From UBA2730 sp022793235 (lineage in GTDB: Bacteria; Bacillota_I; Bacilli_A; RF39; UBA660): a stretch of DNA of 35,995 nucleotides. Position numbers and translations under genes: made by a program. Positions 7,280 to 15,324 of the stretch are shown here, one piece after another; positions within the stretch are counted from its first letter, which is position 1, and each line of letters begins with the position of its first letter. The stretch covers positions 1 through 35,995 of the forward strand of contig CATJZL010000048.1 in the NCBI GenBank assembly GCA_949745755.1, written 5' to 3'. The notes under the pieces were generated by a model. That model was not told where the DNA came from. It made no database searches and worked only from the letters and a program-made list of their open reading frames with translations.

Positions 7280-9841
7280 ATGAGATTAGTAGATGTAGAA
7301 TATGAAAAATTAAGTCCAATGATGAAACAATATGTAGACATAAAAAAAACATATGAAGATTCTATTTTATTCTTTAGACTAGGTGACTTTTATGAAATGT
7401 TTTTTGATGATGCCATTTTAGTAAGCAGAGAATTAGAAATCACATTAACAGGAAAAAGTGCAGGTCTAGAAGAAAAAGTACCAATGTGTGGAGTCCCTCA
7501 TCATGCTTATAGTAGTTATGTAGATACTTTAATAGATAAAGGATATAAGGTTGCGATTTGTGAGCAACTAGAAGACCCAAAAAATACCAAAGGAATGGTA
7601 AAAAGAGATGTAGTACAGATTGTAACAAGAGGAACACGACTTGATAATAGAGTAGATAGTAAATCAAATAACTTTATTGCAAATATTTATGATTTTAACT
7701 CCTGTTATGGATTAAGTTATGCAGATATATCAACAGGTGAATTCTATTGTAAATTAGTTGAAAAAGAAGAAAGAGAAATAATAAGAGAAGTGGTAAAAAA
7801 CTCTTTTAATGAAATAATTGTAAGTGAACAAGTAGATAGAGTATTAATTAATAAACTAAGAAGCCAGTATAATATAATTGTAACCATAACAAAAGATATA
7901 GAAAAAGAAGAAATGTATTCCTATATTTATGAAGAAATAGAAGATGAAAGATTAGTTTTATCTATTAAGCATCTACTACATTACATAATTGAGACAAAAA
8001 AGAAAGAACTGACTCACTTACAAAAAGTGGAAATTTTATATAATAGTGATATCTTACTTTTTGATATAAATACAAAGAAAAATTTAGAATTAACAGAAAC
8101 GATCCGAAATAAAGATAGGATATATAGCCTCTTATGGCTACTTGATAAAAACAAAACAGCAATGGGGAGCAGATTTCTAAAATACAATATAGAAAATCCG
8201 TTAACAAGTAAAAAAGAAATCGAAAGACGCTATGAATTAGTAGAAAAATTAGGAGCAGAATTTATTTTAAGAGATGACTTGATTAATGAGTTAGATAAAG
8301 TATATGATTTTGAACGTTTAGTCGGAAGAATTAGTTATGGGAATTTAAATGCCAAAGATGTCATTCAATTAAAAATGTCTATCAAAGCTTTACCTGATAT
8401 AAAGAAAATATTAGAGGAATTAAAGTATGATAAAGAATTAACAACCTTTCCAGATTTATATGAACTTTTAGAAAATTCTATAAACGAAGAAGCCCCTTTA
8501 ACACTACATGAAGGTGGCCTAATAAAAGAAGGATACAATAAAGAATTAGACGAACTTCATAAAATTAGAAGTGGCTCCAAAGACTTTATTCTAGAAATGG
8601 AACAAGAAGAAAAAGAAAAGACAGGAATCAAAAATTTAAAAGTAGGATACAACAAAATTTTTGGCTATTACATAGAAGTAAGTAAAAGTAATATTCCACT
8701 AATAAAAGATGAATTTGGATGGGATAGAAAACAGACCCTTGCAAATTGCGAAAGATTTACAACACCATTACTAAAAGAAAAAGAGAATATAATTTTAGGT
8801 GCAGAAGAAAAAATAATAAATTTGGAATATAAACTATTTATGGATATTAGAGAAGTAATTAAAAGATACATTACACCCTTACAAGAAGTAAGTAAAATCA
8901 TTAGTGAAATAGATATGTTACAATCTTTTTCAATTGTAGCAGATAATAATAAATATGTAAGACCACATCTTCATGAAACAAAAGAAGTGAAAATAATAGA
9001 ATGTAGACATCCAGTAGTAGAACGAGTAATGAAGGACAAATATATTGCAAATGATATCATAATGGATAAAAATACCGATATTTTATTAATTACTGGTCCA
9101 AATATGGCAGGAAAATCGACATATATGAGACAATTTGCCATCACAGTAATTATGGCTCAAATTGGCTGCTTTGTACCTTGTAAGTCTTGTGAGATGCCTA
9201 TATTTGATAAAATATTTACAAGAATTGGAGCTAGTGATGATTTAGTTAGTGGAGAATCAACCTTTATGGTTGAAATGAAAGAAGCAGAATATGCAATTCG
9301 AGAGTCAACAGAAGAAAGTTTAATCCTTTTTGATGAGTTGGGTCGTGGAACAGCAACTTATGATGGAATGGCTCTAGCCCAAGCAATATTAGAATACATT
9401 CACGATAATATAAAAGCAAAAACAATGTTTTCTACACATTACCATGAATTAACAGAACTAGAAAAAGATTTAAAAAGATTAAAAAATGTACATGTATCAG
9501 CTGTAGAAGAAGATGGGAAAATTACGTTTCTTCACAAAATAAAAAGTGGAGCAGTAGATAAAAGTTATGGAATTCATGTAGCCTCTCTAGCAGGACTGCC
9601 TACTTCCTTAATAGAAAGAAGTAAAGATATTTTAAATATATATGAAAATATGGATAAAAAAGAACAAACCTTTAAACAAACCTCTTTTTTTGATGGAACA
9701 TATGAATATAAGAATAAAAATGAGGAACAAATAAGTAGAGTAGAAGAAAAGGTGAAAAATATTAATCCAGTAGAAATGACTCCAATGGACGCAATTAACT
9801 TTTTATTTGAATTAAAAAAGGAAGTAAAAGAAAGAAAATAG
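7280..9841 (+). CDS. mutS: DNA mismatch repair protein MutS
   Basis: 853 residues, full length. The N-terminal mismatch-binding domain has the Phe-X-Glu motif (GDFYEMF) that stacks on mispaired bases. The connector, lever and clamp domains follow. The C-terminal ABC-type ATPase has Walker A GPNMAGKST, the signature region around DLVSGESTFMVEM, Walker B LILFDELGRGT and the STHYHEL switch. The protein recognises mismatches and recruits MutL, which is not in the window. RBS AGAGGTAG precedes the ATG. It lies between ylbL (29 bases upstream) and a small membrane protein gene (8 bases downstream). Confidence 0.98.
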   Translation: MRLVDVEYEKLSPMMKQYVDIKKTYEDSILFFRLGDFYEMFFDDAILVSRELEITLTGKSAGLEEKVPMCGVPHHAYSSYVDTLIDKGYKVAICEQLEDPKNTKGMVKRDVVQIVTRGTRLDNRVDSKSNNFIANIYDFNSCYGLSYADISTGEFYCKLVEKEEREIIREVVKNSFNEIIVSEQVDRVLINKLRSQYNIIVTITKDIEKEEMYSYIYEEIEDERLVLSIKHLLHYIIETKKKELTHLQKVEILYNSDILLFDINTKKNLELTETIRNKDRIYSLLWLLDKNKTAMGSRFLKYNIENPLTSKKEIERRYELVEKLGAEFILRDDLINELDKVYDFERLVGRISYGNLNAKDVIQLKMSIKALPDIKKILEELKYDKELTTFPDLYELLENSINEEAPLTLHEGGLIKEGYNKELDELHKIRSGSKDFILEMEQEEKEKTGIKNLKVGYNKIFGYYIEVSKSNIPLIKDEFGWDRKQTLANCERFTTPLLKEKENIILGAEEKIINLEYKLFMDIREVIKRYITPLQEVSKIISEIDMLQSFSIVADNNKYVRPHLHETKEVKIIECRHPVVERVMKDKYIANDIIMDKNTDILLITGPNMAGKSTYMRQFAITVIMAQIGCFVPCKSCEMPIFDKIFTRIGASDDLVSGESTFMVEMKEAEYAIRESTEESLILFDELGRGTATYDGMALAQAILEYIHDNIKAKTMFSTHYHELTELEKDLKRLKNVHVSAVEEDGKITFLHKIKSGAVDKSYGIHVASLAGLPTSLIERSKDILNIYENMDKKEQTFKQTSFFDGTYEYKNKNEEQISRVEEKVKNINPVEMTPMDAINFLFELKKEVKERK

Positions 9842-9849
9842 GTGAAAAG

Positions 9850-10422
9850 ATGAAAAGAAACATGTACAATATTTTTGCAAATATCATAAGAATATTGATC
9901 ATAGGAATTTTTATTTTTAAAGTGACAGTAAAAGATTATAGTCATTTAGAAATGATACCACTAACACTTATTATGACCTTTTATGATAAAATTTTAGAAA
10001 ATATTTTAAAAATAAAATTAGGAAATGTACTAAAATTTTTTCTTCTATTTTTTATTTTTTTTGCTCAAATCTTAGGAACAGCGCTCTATTTTTATCAAAT
10101 ATTCGAATGGTGGGATATCTTTTTACATACCTTATCAGGAGTGCTAGCTTACTTTGTAGGAATAGATATCTTAAAAAGTTATTGTAAAAAAACACCCCCA
10201 AAAATAGTTTGTTTTCTATTTGCTATTTGTTTTTCTATGTCAACTGGAGTGATTTGGGAAATATTTGAATTTCTAGCAGATCATTTTTTAGGCAAAAATG
10301 CTCAAATGGCTAGGGGAAAAAAAGGACTAGCCGCAGTAGAGGATACCATGATTGACTTAATTTGTTTAACAATAGGTACTTTATTCTCTTGTTCTTATCA
10401 TGCATTAAAAAAGAAAAAATAG
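9850..10422 (+). CDS. small polytopic membrane protein, YjdF/DUF2238-like
   Basis: 190 residues with about five hydrophobic helices. Conserved-looking polar motifs lie in or near the membrane: FEWWDIFLHTLSGVLAYF, STGVIWEIFEF and VEDTMIDLICLTIG. The set His/Gly, Trp-Glu and Asp-Thr-Met-X-Asp resembles the YjdF/DUF2238 family of uncharacterised membrane proteins; no biochemical role is known to me. It starts 8 bases after mutS with AGGTG overlapping the mutS stop, so it is probably cotranscribed with ylbL-mutS. The family call is by motif memory only. Confidence 0.7.
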   Translation: MKRNMYNIFANIIRILIIGIFIFKVTVKDYSHLEMIPLTLIMTFYDKILENILKIKLGNVLKFFLLFFIFFAQILGTALYFYQIFEWWDIFLHTLSGVLAYFVGIDILKSYCKKTPPKIVCFLFAICFSMSTGVIWEIFEFLADHFLGKNAQMARGKKGLAAVEDTMIDLICLTIGTLFSCSYHALKKKK

Positions 10423-10597
10423 AGTAGTAAACATATATTCATATTTCATACAGTTAACTGAAAATAATTCTGTAAATATTCTTCTACCTTTCTTTCAATA
10501 TACCAGTTATAATATTTGTGATTTTATCAGTAGTTATGATTACAGTTCAATATATTTTAATATACAACAAATGATAGAAAAAGAACACAAATAGGTA

Positions 10598-10626
10598 TTG
10601 AATGTATTATAATTTTACGTTATAGT
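10598..10626 (+). promoter_or_regulatory. promoter of the slippery-site gene
   Basis: TTGAAT (10598-10603), 17-base spacer containing ATTATAATTTTA, TATAGT (10621-10626). The layout and sequence closely match the promoter at 11190-11218. The upstream stretch 10423-10597 holds nothing else I can identify. Confidence 0.55.
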
Positions 10627-10652
10627 AACCTTATTTAGAGGAGAAAATGAAT

Positions 10653-10955
10653 ATGTCAGAAAAAATAAATAAACAACAAGCTATCAATATTGCAATAGCC
10701 TTTGCAAGTTTTGAAGATCATTCACTAGATTTAGAAACACCAGTACAAATAAAAGAATATGATGAGGAAATAAAGATAAATTTAGATTGTGAATACGATA
10801 ATCTAACACATAACATAAGTTTTAGCTATGATGTGATAATTGGAGCAGATTATATTATGACAAATTATGAATGTGGCTATTATGATGGAGAAATTCTTTT
10901 TAATAAATTTTGTGGACATTTTGATAAAACAAAAAAAGAACAATTTACAAATTAG
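10653..10955 (+). CDS. hypothetical protein with in-frame A7 slippery site
   Basis: About 100 acidic residues with no recognised family: an N-terminal helix (KQQAINIAIAFASF) followed by alternating beta-like segments. Two Met codons are close together; the second (10653) sits 9 bases after AGAGGAG, whereas the first (10647) sits only 3 bases after it, so the second is preferred. Near the 3' end, 10931-10937 is seven A residues phased A AAA AAA, a canonical -1 slippery heptamer. Slipping there leads into a further open stretch ending at 11134, giving a product of about 158 residues. The 0-frame product ends at TAG 10953-10955. Confidence 0.6.
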   Translation: MSEKINKQQAINIAIAFASFEDHSLDLETPVQIKEYDEEIKINLDCEYDNLTHNISFSYDVIIGADYIMTNYECGYYDGEILFNKFCGHFDKTKKEQFTN

Positions 10956-11134
10956 AAAACAATCAATTAAACAGGAATGTACAAGAGTATAGGCATTATG
11001 GACAGACAAGTAAGGGAAAAGACCATAATATTTCAAGCTCCTCAAATGATTCATTTAGAGTTTTTCAAGATTTCAAATTATTATCACAAGATATTGTAAA
11101 ACTGAATAGTAACAAAAAATTAGTAAAAAAATAA
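10931..11134 (+). other. -1 frame extension of the preceding gene (frameshift or indel)
   Basis: The frame is open from 10928 to TAA 11132-11134 without a usable start codon. After the A7 run it reads RTIYKLENNQLNRNVQEYRH and continues through GQTSKGKDHNISSSSN to LNSNKKLVKK, with normal protein-like composition. It may be a programmed -1 frameshift product, a phase-variable tail, or a tail lost through a homopolymer indel (or a sequencing error in the run). The remaining spacer to 11189 shows nothing else. Confidence 0.45.
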
Positions 11135-11189
11135 ATAAGAAGACAAGAAAACAAAAAGCAGAAAAAGAAATACAATTACAAATTAATCA

Positions 11190-11218
11190 TTGATTTCATT
11201 ATAATTTTATAGTATACT
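11190..11218 (+). promoter_or_regulatory. promoter of the YfiH-like gene
   Basis: TTGATT (11190-11195), 17-base spacer, TATACT (11213-11218). ATTATAATTTTA in the spacer and ATTTAGAGG before the start are shared with the promoter at 10598-10626. Confidence 0.6.
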
Positions 11219-11248
11219 AAGCTCATTCATTTAGAGGGGGAAAAAACA

Positions 11249-12088
11249 ATGAATAAAATTAAAAATTTTGTAGTGTTTAATACAATGATAAAACATGGAC
11301 AAATGAATGCAGCAGAAGCTTTTTATCCTGGTATAGAAGAAGCAAATGAAAGAATAAAGTTAATGAGAGAACATAAAGAAGGTATAGCAAAAGAAGTAGG
11401 ATTCACCAATAATAATATCTTTATGACTTTACAAGCAAACAAAAATCACCCTTATATACCAGGAACATCTTACCAAATTACAAGGGAAGATGTTGATAAA
11501 TATGAAGACTTATATGATTATGATGTTTGGGCAGATACAGTAAAATTAACTCCTGAAACGGAAGAAGTAGTAGTAGGATTTAATGTCTCAGATGGTGCCA
11601 ATGTTATTATGATGAATCAAAATACACAAGAAGTAGTCTCTACATTCTGTAGTGGTGCACACATTAATAAAGGTGTTCCTTATACAATAGCAGAGGCTTT
11701 AGGTGGAAATAGAGAAGATATGATTGTAGACATTTCACCATTTTCCTATACTATACCTTTTGATACAACAGGTGATACGAAAGAACCTTTATGGATAAGT
11801 AATAAATTTGCGTGGGAAGATTGTTTAAAGAAAAAAGGAGACTTCCTATACATTGATCAAAAAAGAGCCTTATTAAGACAATTAGAAGCATCTGGAATAA
11901 AATATGAAAATATTCATGTAAGAGAAAATTCCTTATTTGATTCAAATTATTATTCATCTCAAAGAGCAAGATTACAAAAGGATAATACTCAAGATGGAAG
12001 ATTTATGCATGCAGTGATGTATGAGTTAGAAGGGGAAGAAAAGGAATACACTTCTTCTTATATTAAAAAATATCCAGTAAAAAAATAA
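11249..12088 (+). CDS. divergent YfiH/YlmD laccase-domain protein, metal ligands altered
   Basis: 279 residues. The central segment (GFNVSDGANVIMMNQNTQEV) matches the place where YfiH-type proteins have a DC-P-V-L motif, and the next segment (FCSGAHINKGV) stands where HAGWRG is usual. The end (FDSNYYSSQRA...DGRFMHAVMYE) matches the family's FFSYRR...TGRMA ending. Known members bind zinc through Cys and His residues and act on purine nucleosides or form peptidoglycan-associated scaffolds. Here the Cys is Gly and the His is displaced, so activity is doubtful. RBS GAGGGGG. A bidirectional terminator follows. Its last ~30 codons are duplicated at 13082-13186. Confidence 0.55.
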   Translation: MNKIKNFVVFNTMIKHGQMNAAEAFYPGIEEANERIKLMREHKEGIAKEVGFTNNNIFMTLQANKNHPYIPGTSYQITREDVDKYEDLYDYDVWADTVKLTPETEEVVVGFNVSDGANVIMMNQNTQEVVSTFCSGAHINKGVPYTIAEALGGNREDMIVDISPFSYTIPFDTTGDTKEPLWISNKFAWEDCLKKKGDFLYIDQKRALLRQLEASGIKYENIHVRENSLFDSNYYSSQRARLQKDNTQDGRFMHAVMYELEGEEKEYTSSYIKKYPVKK

Positions 12089-12095
12089 TAAACAG

Positions 12096-12133
12096 AAAAA
12101 AATTCCTAACAGTTATCAATTAGGAATTTTTTT
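12096..12133. terminator. bidirectional terminator between convergent genes
   Basis: AATTCCTAA pairs with TTAGGAATT, flanked by an A-run on the left and TTTTTTT on the right, so it can stop transcription from both sides. A copy occurs at 13174-13206. Confidence 0.8.
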
Positions 12134-12147
12134 AATTTTTATAGATT

Positions 12148-12633
12148 TTATATATTTTCTAAAATATAAAATAATCTACTCTCATTTTTAATAGCTATAT
12201 CATAATAACGTCCATTAATATATGTTTCTAAAGTATCATCATGTGTTTGTGAAAATTTGATTTTTATGATTTTTTTACCATTAGTATTTAAAAATGTTAA
12301 AATATATGTTTTAGGTGACTCTACATAAATGCGAACAGTTCGATTCCATTCCACTCTATTATGTTTAGATATATACATAGAACTTGTTAAAAAAGAGATA
12401 ATATCTTTTGTATCATTATCATTTTGTATCTCTTTTTTTACAACAGAAGACTTAATTCCATTTTTAACTTTTATTGTTAATTCAATAGTTTTTGTCTGTT
12501 CTAAACGCTCACTAACTTCAACAAGAGAAAGTTTTGGATTTATAAGAAAAATATATACTATAAATACAAGAATACAAAATATTAAAACAAGCAACTTCCA
12601 ATGAGAATCAAAAATCCTTTTTAAATTAACCAT
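12148..12633 (-). CDS. single-pass membrane protein, orphan paralogue of the protease partner
   Basis: 162 residues. A short basic N-terminus is followed by one hydrophobic helix (about 12-33, WKLLVLIFCILVFIVYIFLI) and a polar domain of about 125 residues, presumably extracellular, rich in beta-prone segments and ending YYDIAIKN...LFYILENI. No known family. It is clearly paralogous to the 13221-13709 protein: shared start MVNLK, EQTKTI, ESPK-Y, DD-L--YING-YYDI and FYILEN. The Met at 12633 is chosen by alignment with the paralogue; the upstream start at 12660 lacks an RBS. Its upstream neighbour is a truncated protease, so it is a retained partner without its protease. Confidence 0.72.
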   Translation of the reverse strand: MVNLKRIFDSHWKLLVLIFCILVFIVYIFLINPKLSLVEVSERLEQTKTIELTIKVKNGIKSSVVKKEIQNDNDTKDIISFLTSSMYISKHNRVEWNRTVRIYVESPKTYILTFLNTNGKKIIKIKFSQTHDDTLETYINGRYYDIAIKNESRLFYILENI

Positions 12634-12672
12634 ATTATTGCACTTCTTTCTAAAAATCATGTAAAGAATAAT

Positions 12673-12828
12673 TTAGTATCTTTCTAATCCAAATGCATTA
12701 TTAATATTAGTTGCCTTAACATAAGCCCAATGACCATTATTACTTGCAGCAATTTCAATACCATTTGTAGGGTATTCATTAATAAAAGCACTATATGGTA
12801 CTTGTACAACTTTTATTGCATGATCATC
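12673..12828 (-). pseudogene. C-terminal remnant of a trypsin-like protease gene
   Basis: The minus strand reads KVVQVPYSAFINEYPTNGIE...YVKATNINNAFGLERY and stops at TAA 12673-12675, closely matching the last ~50 residues of the intact protease at 13718-15037 (VVQVQYGDFINKYPTNGIVA...IKATNINNAFGLERY). The catalytic His, Asp and Ser regions, the signal peptide and the start are missing. The break lies at about 12829, where sequence homologous to the region upstream of the intact gene begins, so roughly 1.25 kb was deleted internally. Confidence 0.88.
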
Positions 12829-12830
12829 TT

Positions 12831-12947
12831 CTTTTCTAGATAATTAGATAAAATACTATAGATAAACATACCCTAATACTGCTCAAGTATATCTACATTT
12901 TAAATTATAATACTATAAATACCTATTAGCAACAACAAGACGTTACT
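12831..12947. repeat. direct repeat A (117 bp), copy of 15138-15254
   Basis: 12831-12927 matches 15138-15234 with a single visible difference (C/T at 12895), and the match continues less well to AAGACGTTACT at 12947/15254. It marks the upstream side of the duplicated protease module. The following stretch to 13081 is unique AT-rich DNA in which I see only a weak hairpin. Confidence 0.92.
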
Positions 12948-13081
12948 ATTTACACCCTAAAATTCAAAGATAAATAGAAATATAAGAAAATTACAAGAAT
13001 AAAAATAATCTTTTTCTATAAATTTTAAAACTTTAATAAAATCCATTACACTCTATAAATAGATTTTATTAATGATAGAAA

Positions 13082-13186
13082 GATGAAAGATTTGTGCATA
13101 TAGTCATATATGCATTAGAAAAGGAATACACTTCTTCTTATATTAAGAAATATACTAAAAAGATAAGGAATAGAAAAAATTCCTAA
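13082..13186 (+). pseudogene. duplicated 3' end of the YfiH-like gene
   Basis: The frame reads RFVHIVIYALEKEYTSSYIK then KYTKK, matching RFMHAVMYELEGEEKEYTSS of the gene at 11249-12088 apart from substitutions and a 9-base in-frame deletion. It has no start and runs into the duplicated terminator, ending at TAA 13184-13186. It is a by-product of the tandem duplication of the adjoining module. Confidence 0.85.
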
Positions 13187-13206
13187 CAATGATTAGGAAT
13201 TTTTTT
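13174..13206. terminator. duplicated bidirectional terminator
   Basis: ATTCCTAA and TTAGGAAT pair around CAATGA, with an A-run on the left and T-run on the right; a copy of the terminator at 12096-12133. It serves the minus-strand gene ending at 13221. Confidence 0.75.
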
Positions 13207-13220
13207 CATTTTTATAATTT

Positions 13221-13709
13221 TTATAAATTTTCTAAAATATAAAATAATTTCTCCTTATTCTCAATAAATATATCATAATGATATCCATTAATATATATGT
13301 CTAAATTATCGTCAAGCGTTTGAGACAGTTTGATTTCTGTTATTTTATTTTCCTTAGAATTTAAAAATATTAAGGTATATTCTTTAGGTGACTCTAATTC
13401 TACCTTAGGTAATTTAATCCATACATCTTTCTTGGAACCTTTTATATACATAGATATAGATTCTTTTAAAATAAAAACAATATCTTTTACATCCTTATCA
13501 TTTTTGATTTCTTTTCCACCCAAAGATTTATTTTCATTTATGCTTTTAATTTTTAATTGAATTGTTTTTGTCTGTTCTAAATTTTTATTAACTTTATCAA
13601 GATAAAGTTTTGGCCTTATAAAGAAAATCCATACTATAAATATAAGAGTACTTAATATAAAAATAAATAGATTTAAATGGGAATTAAGTATTTTTTTTAA
13701 ATTAACCAT
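13221..13709 (-). CDS. single-pass membrane protein partner of the secreted protease
   Basis: 162 residues. The N-terminal helix (about 12-31, LFIFILSTLIFIVWIFFI) is followed by a polar Lys/Asp/Ile-rich domain, predicted outside the cell and ending HYDIFIENKEKLFYILENL. No known family; paralogous to the protein at 12148-12633. It begins only 8 bases after the protease stop codon and has no promoter of its own, so the two are cotranscribed and probably act together. A membrane-tethered inhibitor, chaperone or immunity factor for the protease would fit, but nothing in the sequence proves this. A bidirectional terminator follows. Confidence 0.75.
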   Translation of the reverse strand: MVNLKKILNSHLNLFIFILSTLIFIVWIFFIRPKLYLDKVNKNLEQTKTIQLKIKSINENKSLGGKEIKNDKDVKDIVFILKESISMYIKGSKKDVWIKLPKVELESPKEYTLIFLNSKENKITEIKLSQTLDDNLDIYINGYHYDIFIENKEKLFYILENL

Positions 13710-13717
13710 ATTACTAT

Positions 13718-15037
13718 CTAGTATCTTTCTAATCCAAATGCATTATTAATATTGGTTGCTTTAATATAAGCATAATAGCTAGTACCATTATTTGATGCAG
13801 CTACAATACCGTTTGTAGGATATTTGTTGATAAAATCTCCATATTGTACTTGTACAACTACTCCTCCACTATCTCCAGGAGCAGCGCCACCATTAGAACC
13901 GTTAACTAGAACTACATCTTTTAATACAGATTCTATTTCATTACCATCTTTATCTTTATGTACAAAAGTTATTGTATCACTTGGCCACGAAATTTCTCCA
14001 ATAGTTATCATACTAGATGTTCCAAGTTTAGCTACATAACGACCTTGTAAGTGTCTTTTATCTATTTCAGTAGATACATAATCACCATCTCTTTGACTTA
14101 AAATATTTGGATTAAATGTTTGTTCATATTCAAATTTATTTGTAGGGTTTATATTATCAAATGTTTCTACCCAGGCAGCATCTAAATCTTCATCAAATTG
14201 AAATTTAGTTACTTTTCCAATATTAGGCAATGAATATATAGTAGAAGTGTTTCCTTTCGCATTGAAGCAATGTGCTGCTGTTACAAATCCTATTCTTTTA
14301 GGATCTGATGTTAATCTTGCTCTATATCCAACAGAACAATCACTTTTTTTCTCATTGTTACCAATTATCGTAAAACCAGCTCCTGGATTTATATCTGTAA
14401 CTTTTATAGTATCATTATCTTTTTCATTATTTGAATCTGATACTACACTATAAACTTCACCCTTATCAAAAACTACTGCAGGTGAGTTTATTACATTTTC
14501 TTTAAAATAATTTATAACTTCATCATTATATTCTCTAAAATTAACTATCACGCTATTTTTTTCTACATCTATATGTAGTCCTACAATATTTTTGTTTTCG
14601 TTTTTGTTTAAATAATAGTCTAAAATTATATCATGAATTTCTTGCAAATCTAAATAGGAATAGGAAACAAACTCTATATCAATATCTTCACTTACATTCT
14701 TAATTGCTTGATAATTATTATATTGTTTATCATTTTCAGCAGGTATAGCACTTTCAACAAATTGAACGACTAAATTATTGTTCTTATTAATATATAAACC
14801 ACCTATATAATTAGGATATTTTATTTCTCCATTCCTTTTTTTGGAAAAATATTTTTCGATTTTTGTTGCATTATCAGCTGCTTTTTGATTTAGTTCGAGT
14901 TTTTTTTCATAATCATCTCCTAATTGATCTATAAGTGCTTTCTCGATTTCTTTGTTTTCTTCTGCTAAAACTTTTGGAGATAATATTAGTATGAACATCA
15001 ATGTTAATACTAAGTATATACATTTACTTTTTTTCAT
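13718..15037 (-). CDS. secreted trypsin-like (S1, streptogrisin/alpha-lytic-type) serine protease with pro-region
   Basis: 439 residues. A signal peptide (MKKSKCIYLVLTLMFILILS then PKVLA|EE) has a clear signal peptidase I site. A pro-region of about 190 residues follows, then the catalytic domain from about 205. The triad is His in GFVTAAHC, Asp in FDEDLDAAWVE and Ser in APGDSGG; a Cys pair (DCSVGYRA and AAHC) matches the conserved disulfide of bacterial S1 enzymes. The pro-region probably acts as a folding chaperone, as in alpha-lytic protease. The Met at 15037 is chosen because AAGGAGG lies just upstream; the longer frame to 15064 has none. It leads a two-gene operon with the membrane protein at 13221-13709. 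A truncated second copy lies at 12673-12828. Confidence 0.88.
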   Translation of the reverse strand: MKKSKCIYLVLTLMFILILSPKVLAEENKEIEKALIDQLGDDYEKKLELNQKAADNATKIEKYFSKKRNGEIKYPNYIGGLYINKNNNLVVQFVESAIPAENDKQYNNYQAIKNVSEDIDIEFVSYSYLDLQEIHDIILDYYLNKNENKNIVGLHIDVEKNSVIVNFREYNDEVINYFKENVINSPAVVFDKGEVYSVVSDSNNEKDNDTIKVTDINPGAGFTIIGNNEKKSDCSVGYRARLTSDPKRIGFVTAAHCFNAKGNTSTIYSLPNIGKVTKFQFDEDLDAAWVETFDNINPTNKFEYEQTFNPNILSQRDGDYVSTEIDKRHLQGRYVAKLGTSSMITIGEISWPSDTITFVHKDKDGNEIESVLKDVVLVNGSNGGAAPGDSGGVVVQVQYGDFINKYPTNGIVAASNNGTSYYAYIKATNINNAFGLERY

Positions 15038-15137
15038 TTTTAATCCTCCTTGTAATGTATACATAGTATTTTCATCATTCTATTATATAATACAGTATAA
15101 AGTACAAATATCATGTATTAAATCTTTTTTCACCTAC

Positions 15138-15254
15138 CTTTTCTAGATAATTAGATAAAATACTATAGATAAACATACCCTAATACTGCTCAAGTATATC
15201 TATATTTTAAATTATAATACTATAAATACCTATTTTCAATAAAAAGACGTTACT
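15138..15254. repeat. direct repeat B (117 bp), copy of 12831-12947
   Basis: Near-identical to 12831-12947 (offset 2307). It lies upstream of the intact protease gene and just before the ppaC promoter, marking the end of the duplicated unit. 15065-15137, the protease leader and promoter area (TATATAAT on the minus strand), is the part missing from the other copy. Confidence 0.92.
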
Positions 15255-15271
15255 CAAACAGGAATTTTTTA

Positions 15272-15300
15272 TTTTCAATCATTTTTAAATATGATACAAT
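15272..15300 (+). promoter_or_regulatory. promoter of ppaC
   Basis: TTTTCA (15272-15277), 17-base spacer, TACAAT (15295-15300), 24 bases before the start codon. Confidence 0.5.
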
Positions 15301-15324
15301 AATAACAGAAAGAGGGAGAAAAAT

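Noticed and set aside
10803..11054. Minus-strand ORF opposite the slippery-site gene
   Set aside because: It has no RBS, runs antisense to the better-supported gene with promoter and RBS, and has a Cys/Phe/Ile-rich composition typical of antisense shadows.
11013..11101. Short ORF starting ATGGACAGACAAG in the gap after the slippery-site gene
   Set aside because: No RBS, and it overlaps out of frame with the longer -1 extension that continues the preceding gene.
15100..15200. Minus-strand 21-codon ORF (MFIYSILSNYLEKVGEK...) in the 117-bp repeat
   Set aside because: It starts in both repeat copies, but has only a weak, badly spaced RBS and different ends in the two copies; probably chance in AT-rich DNA.
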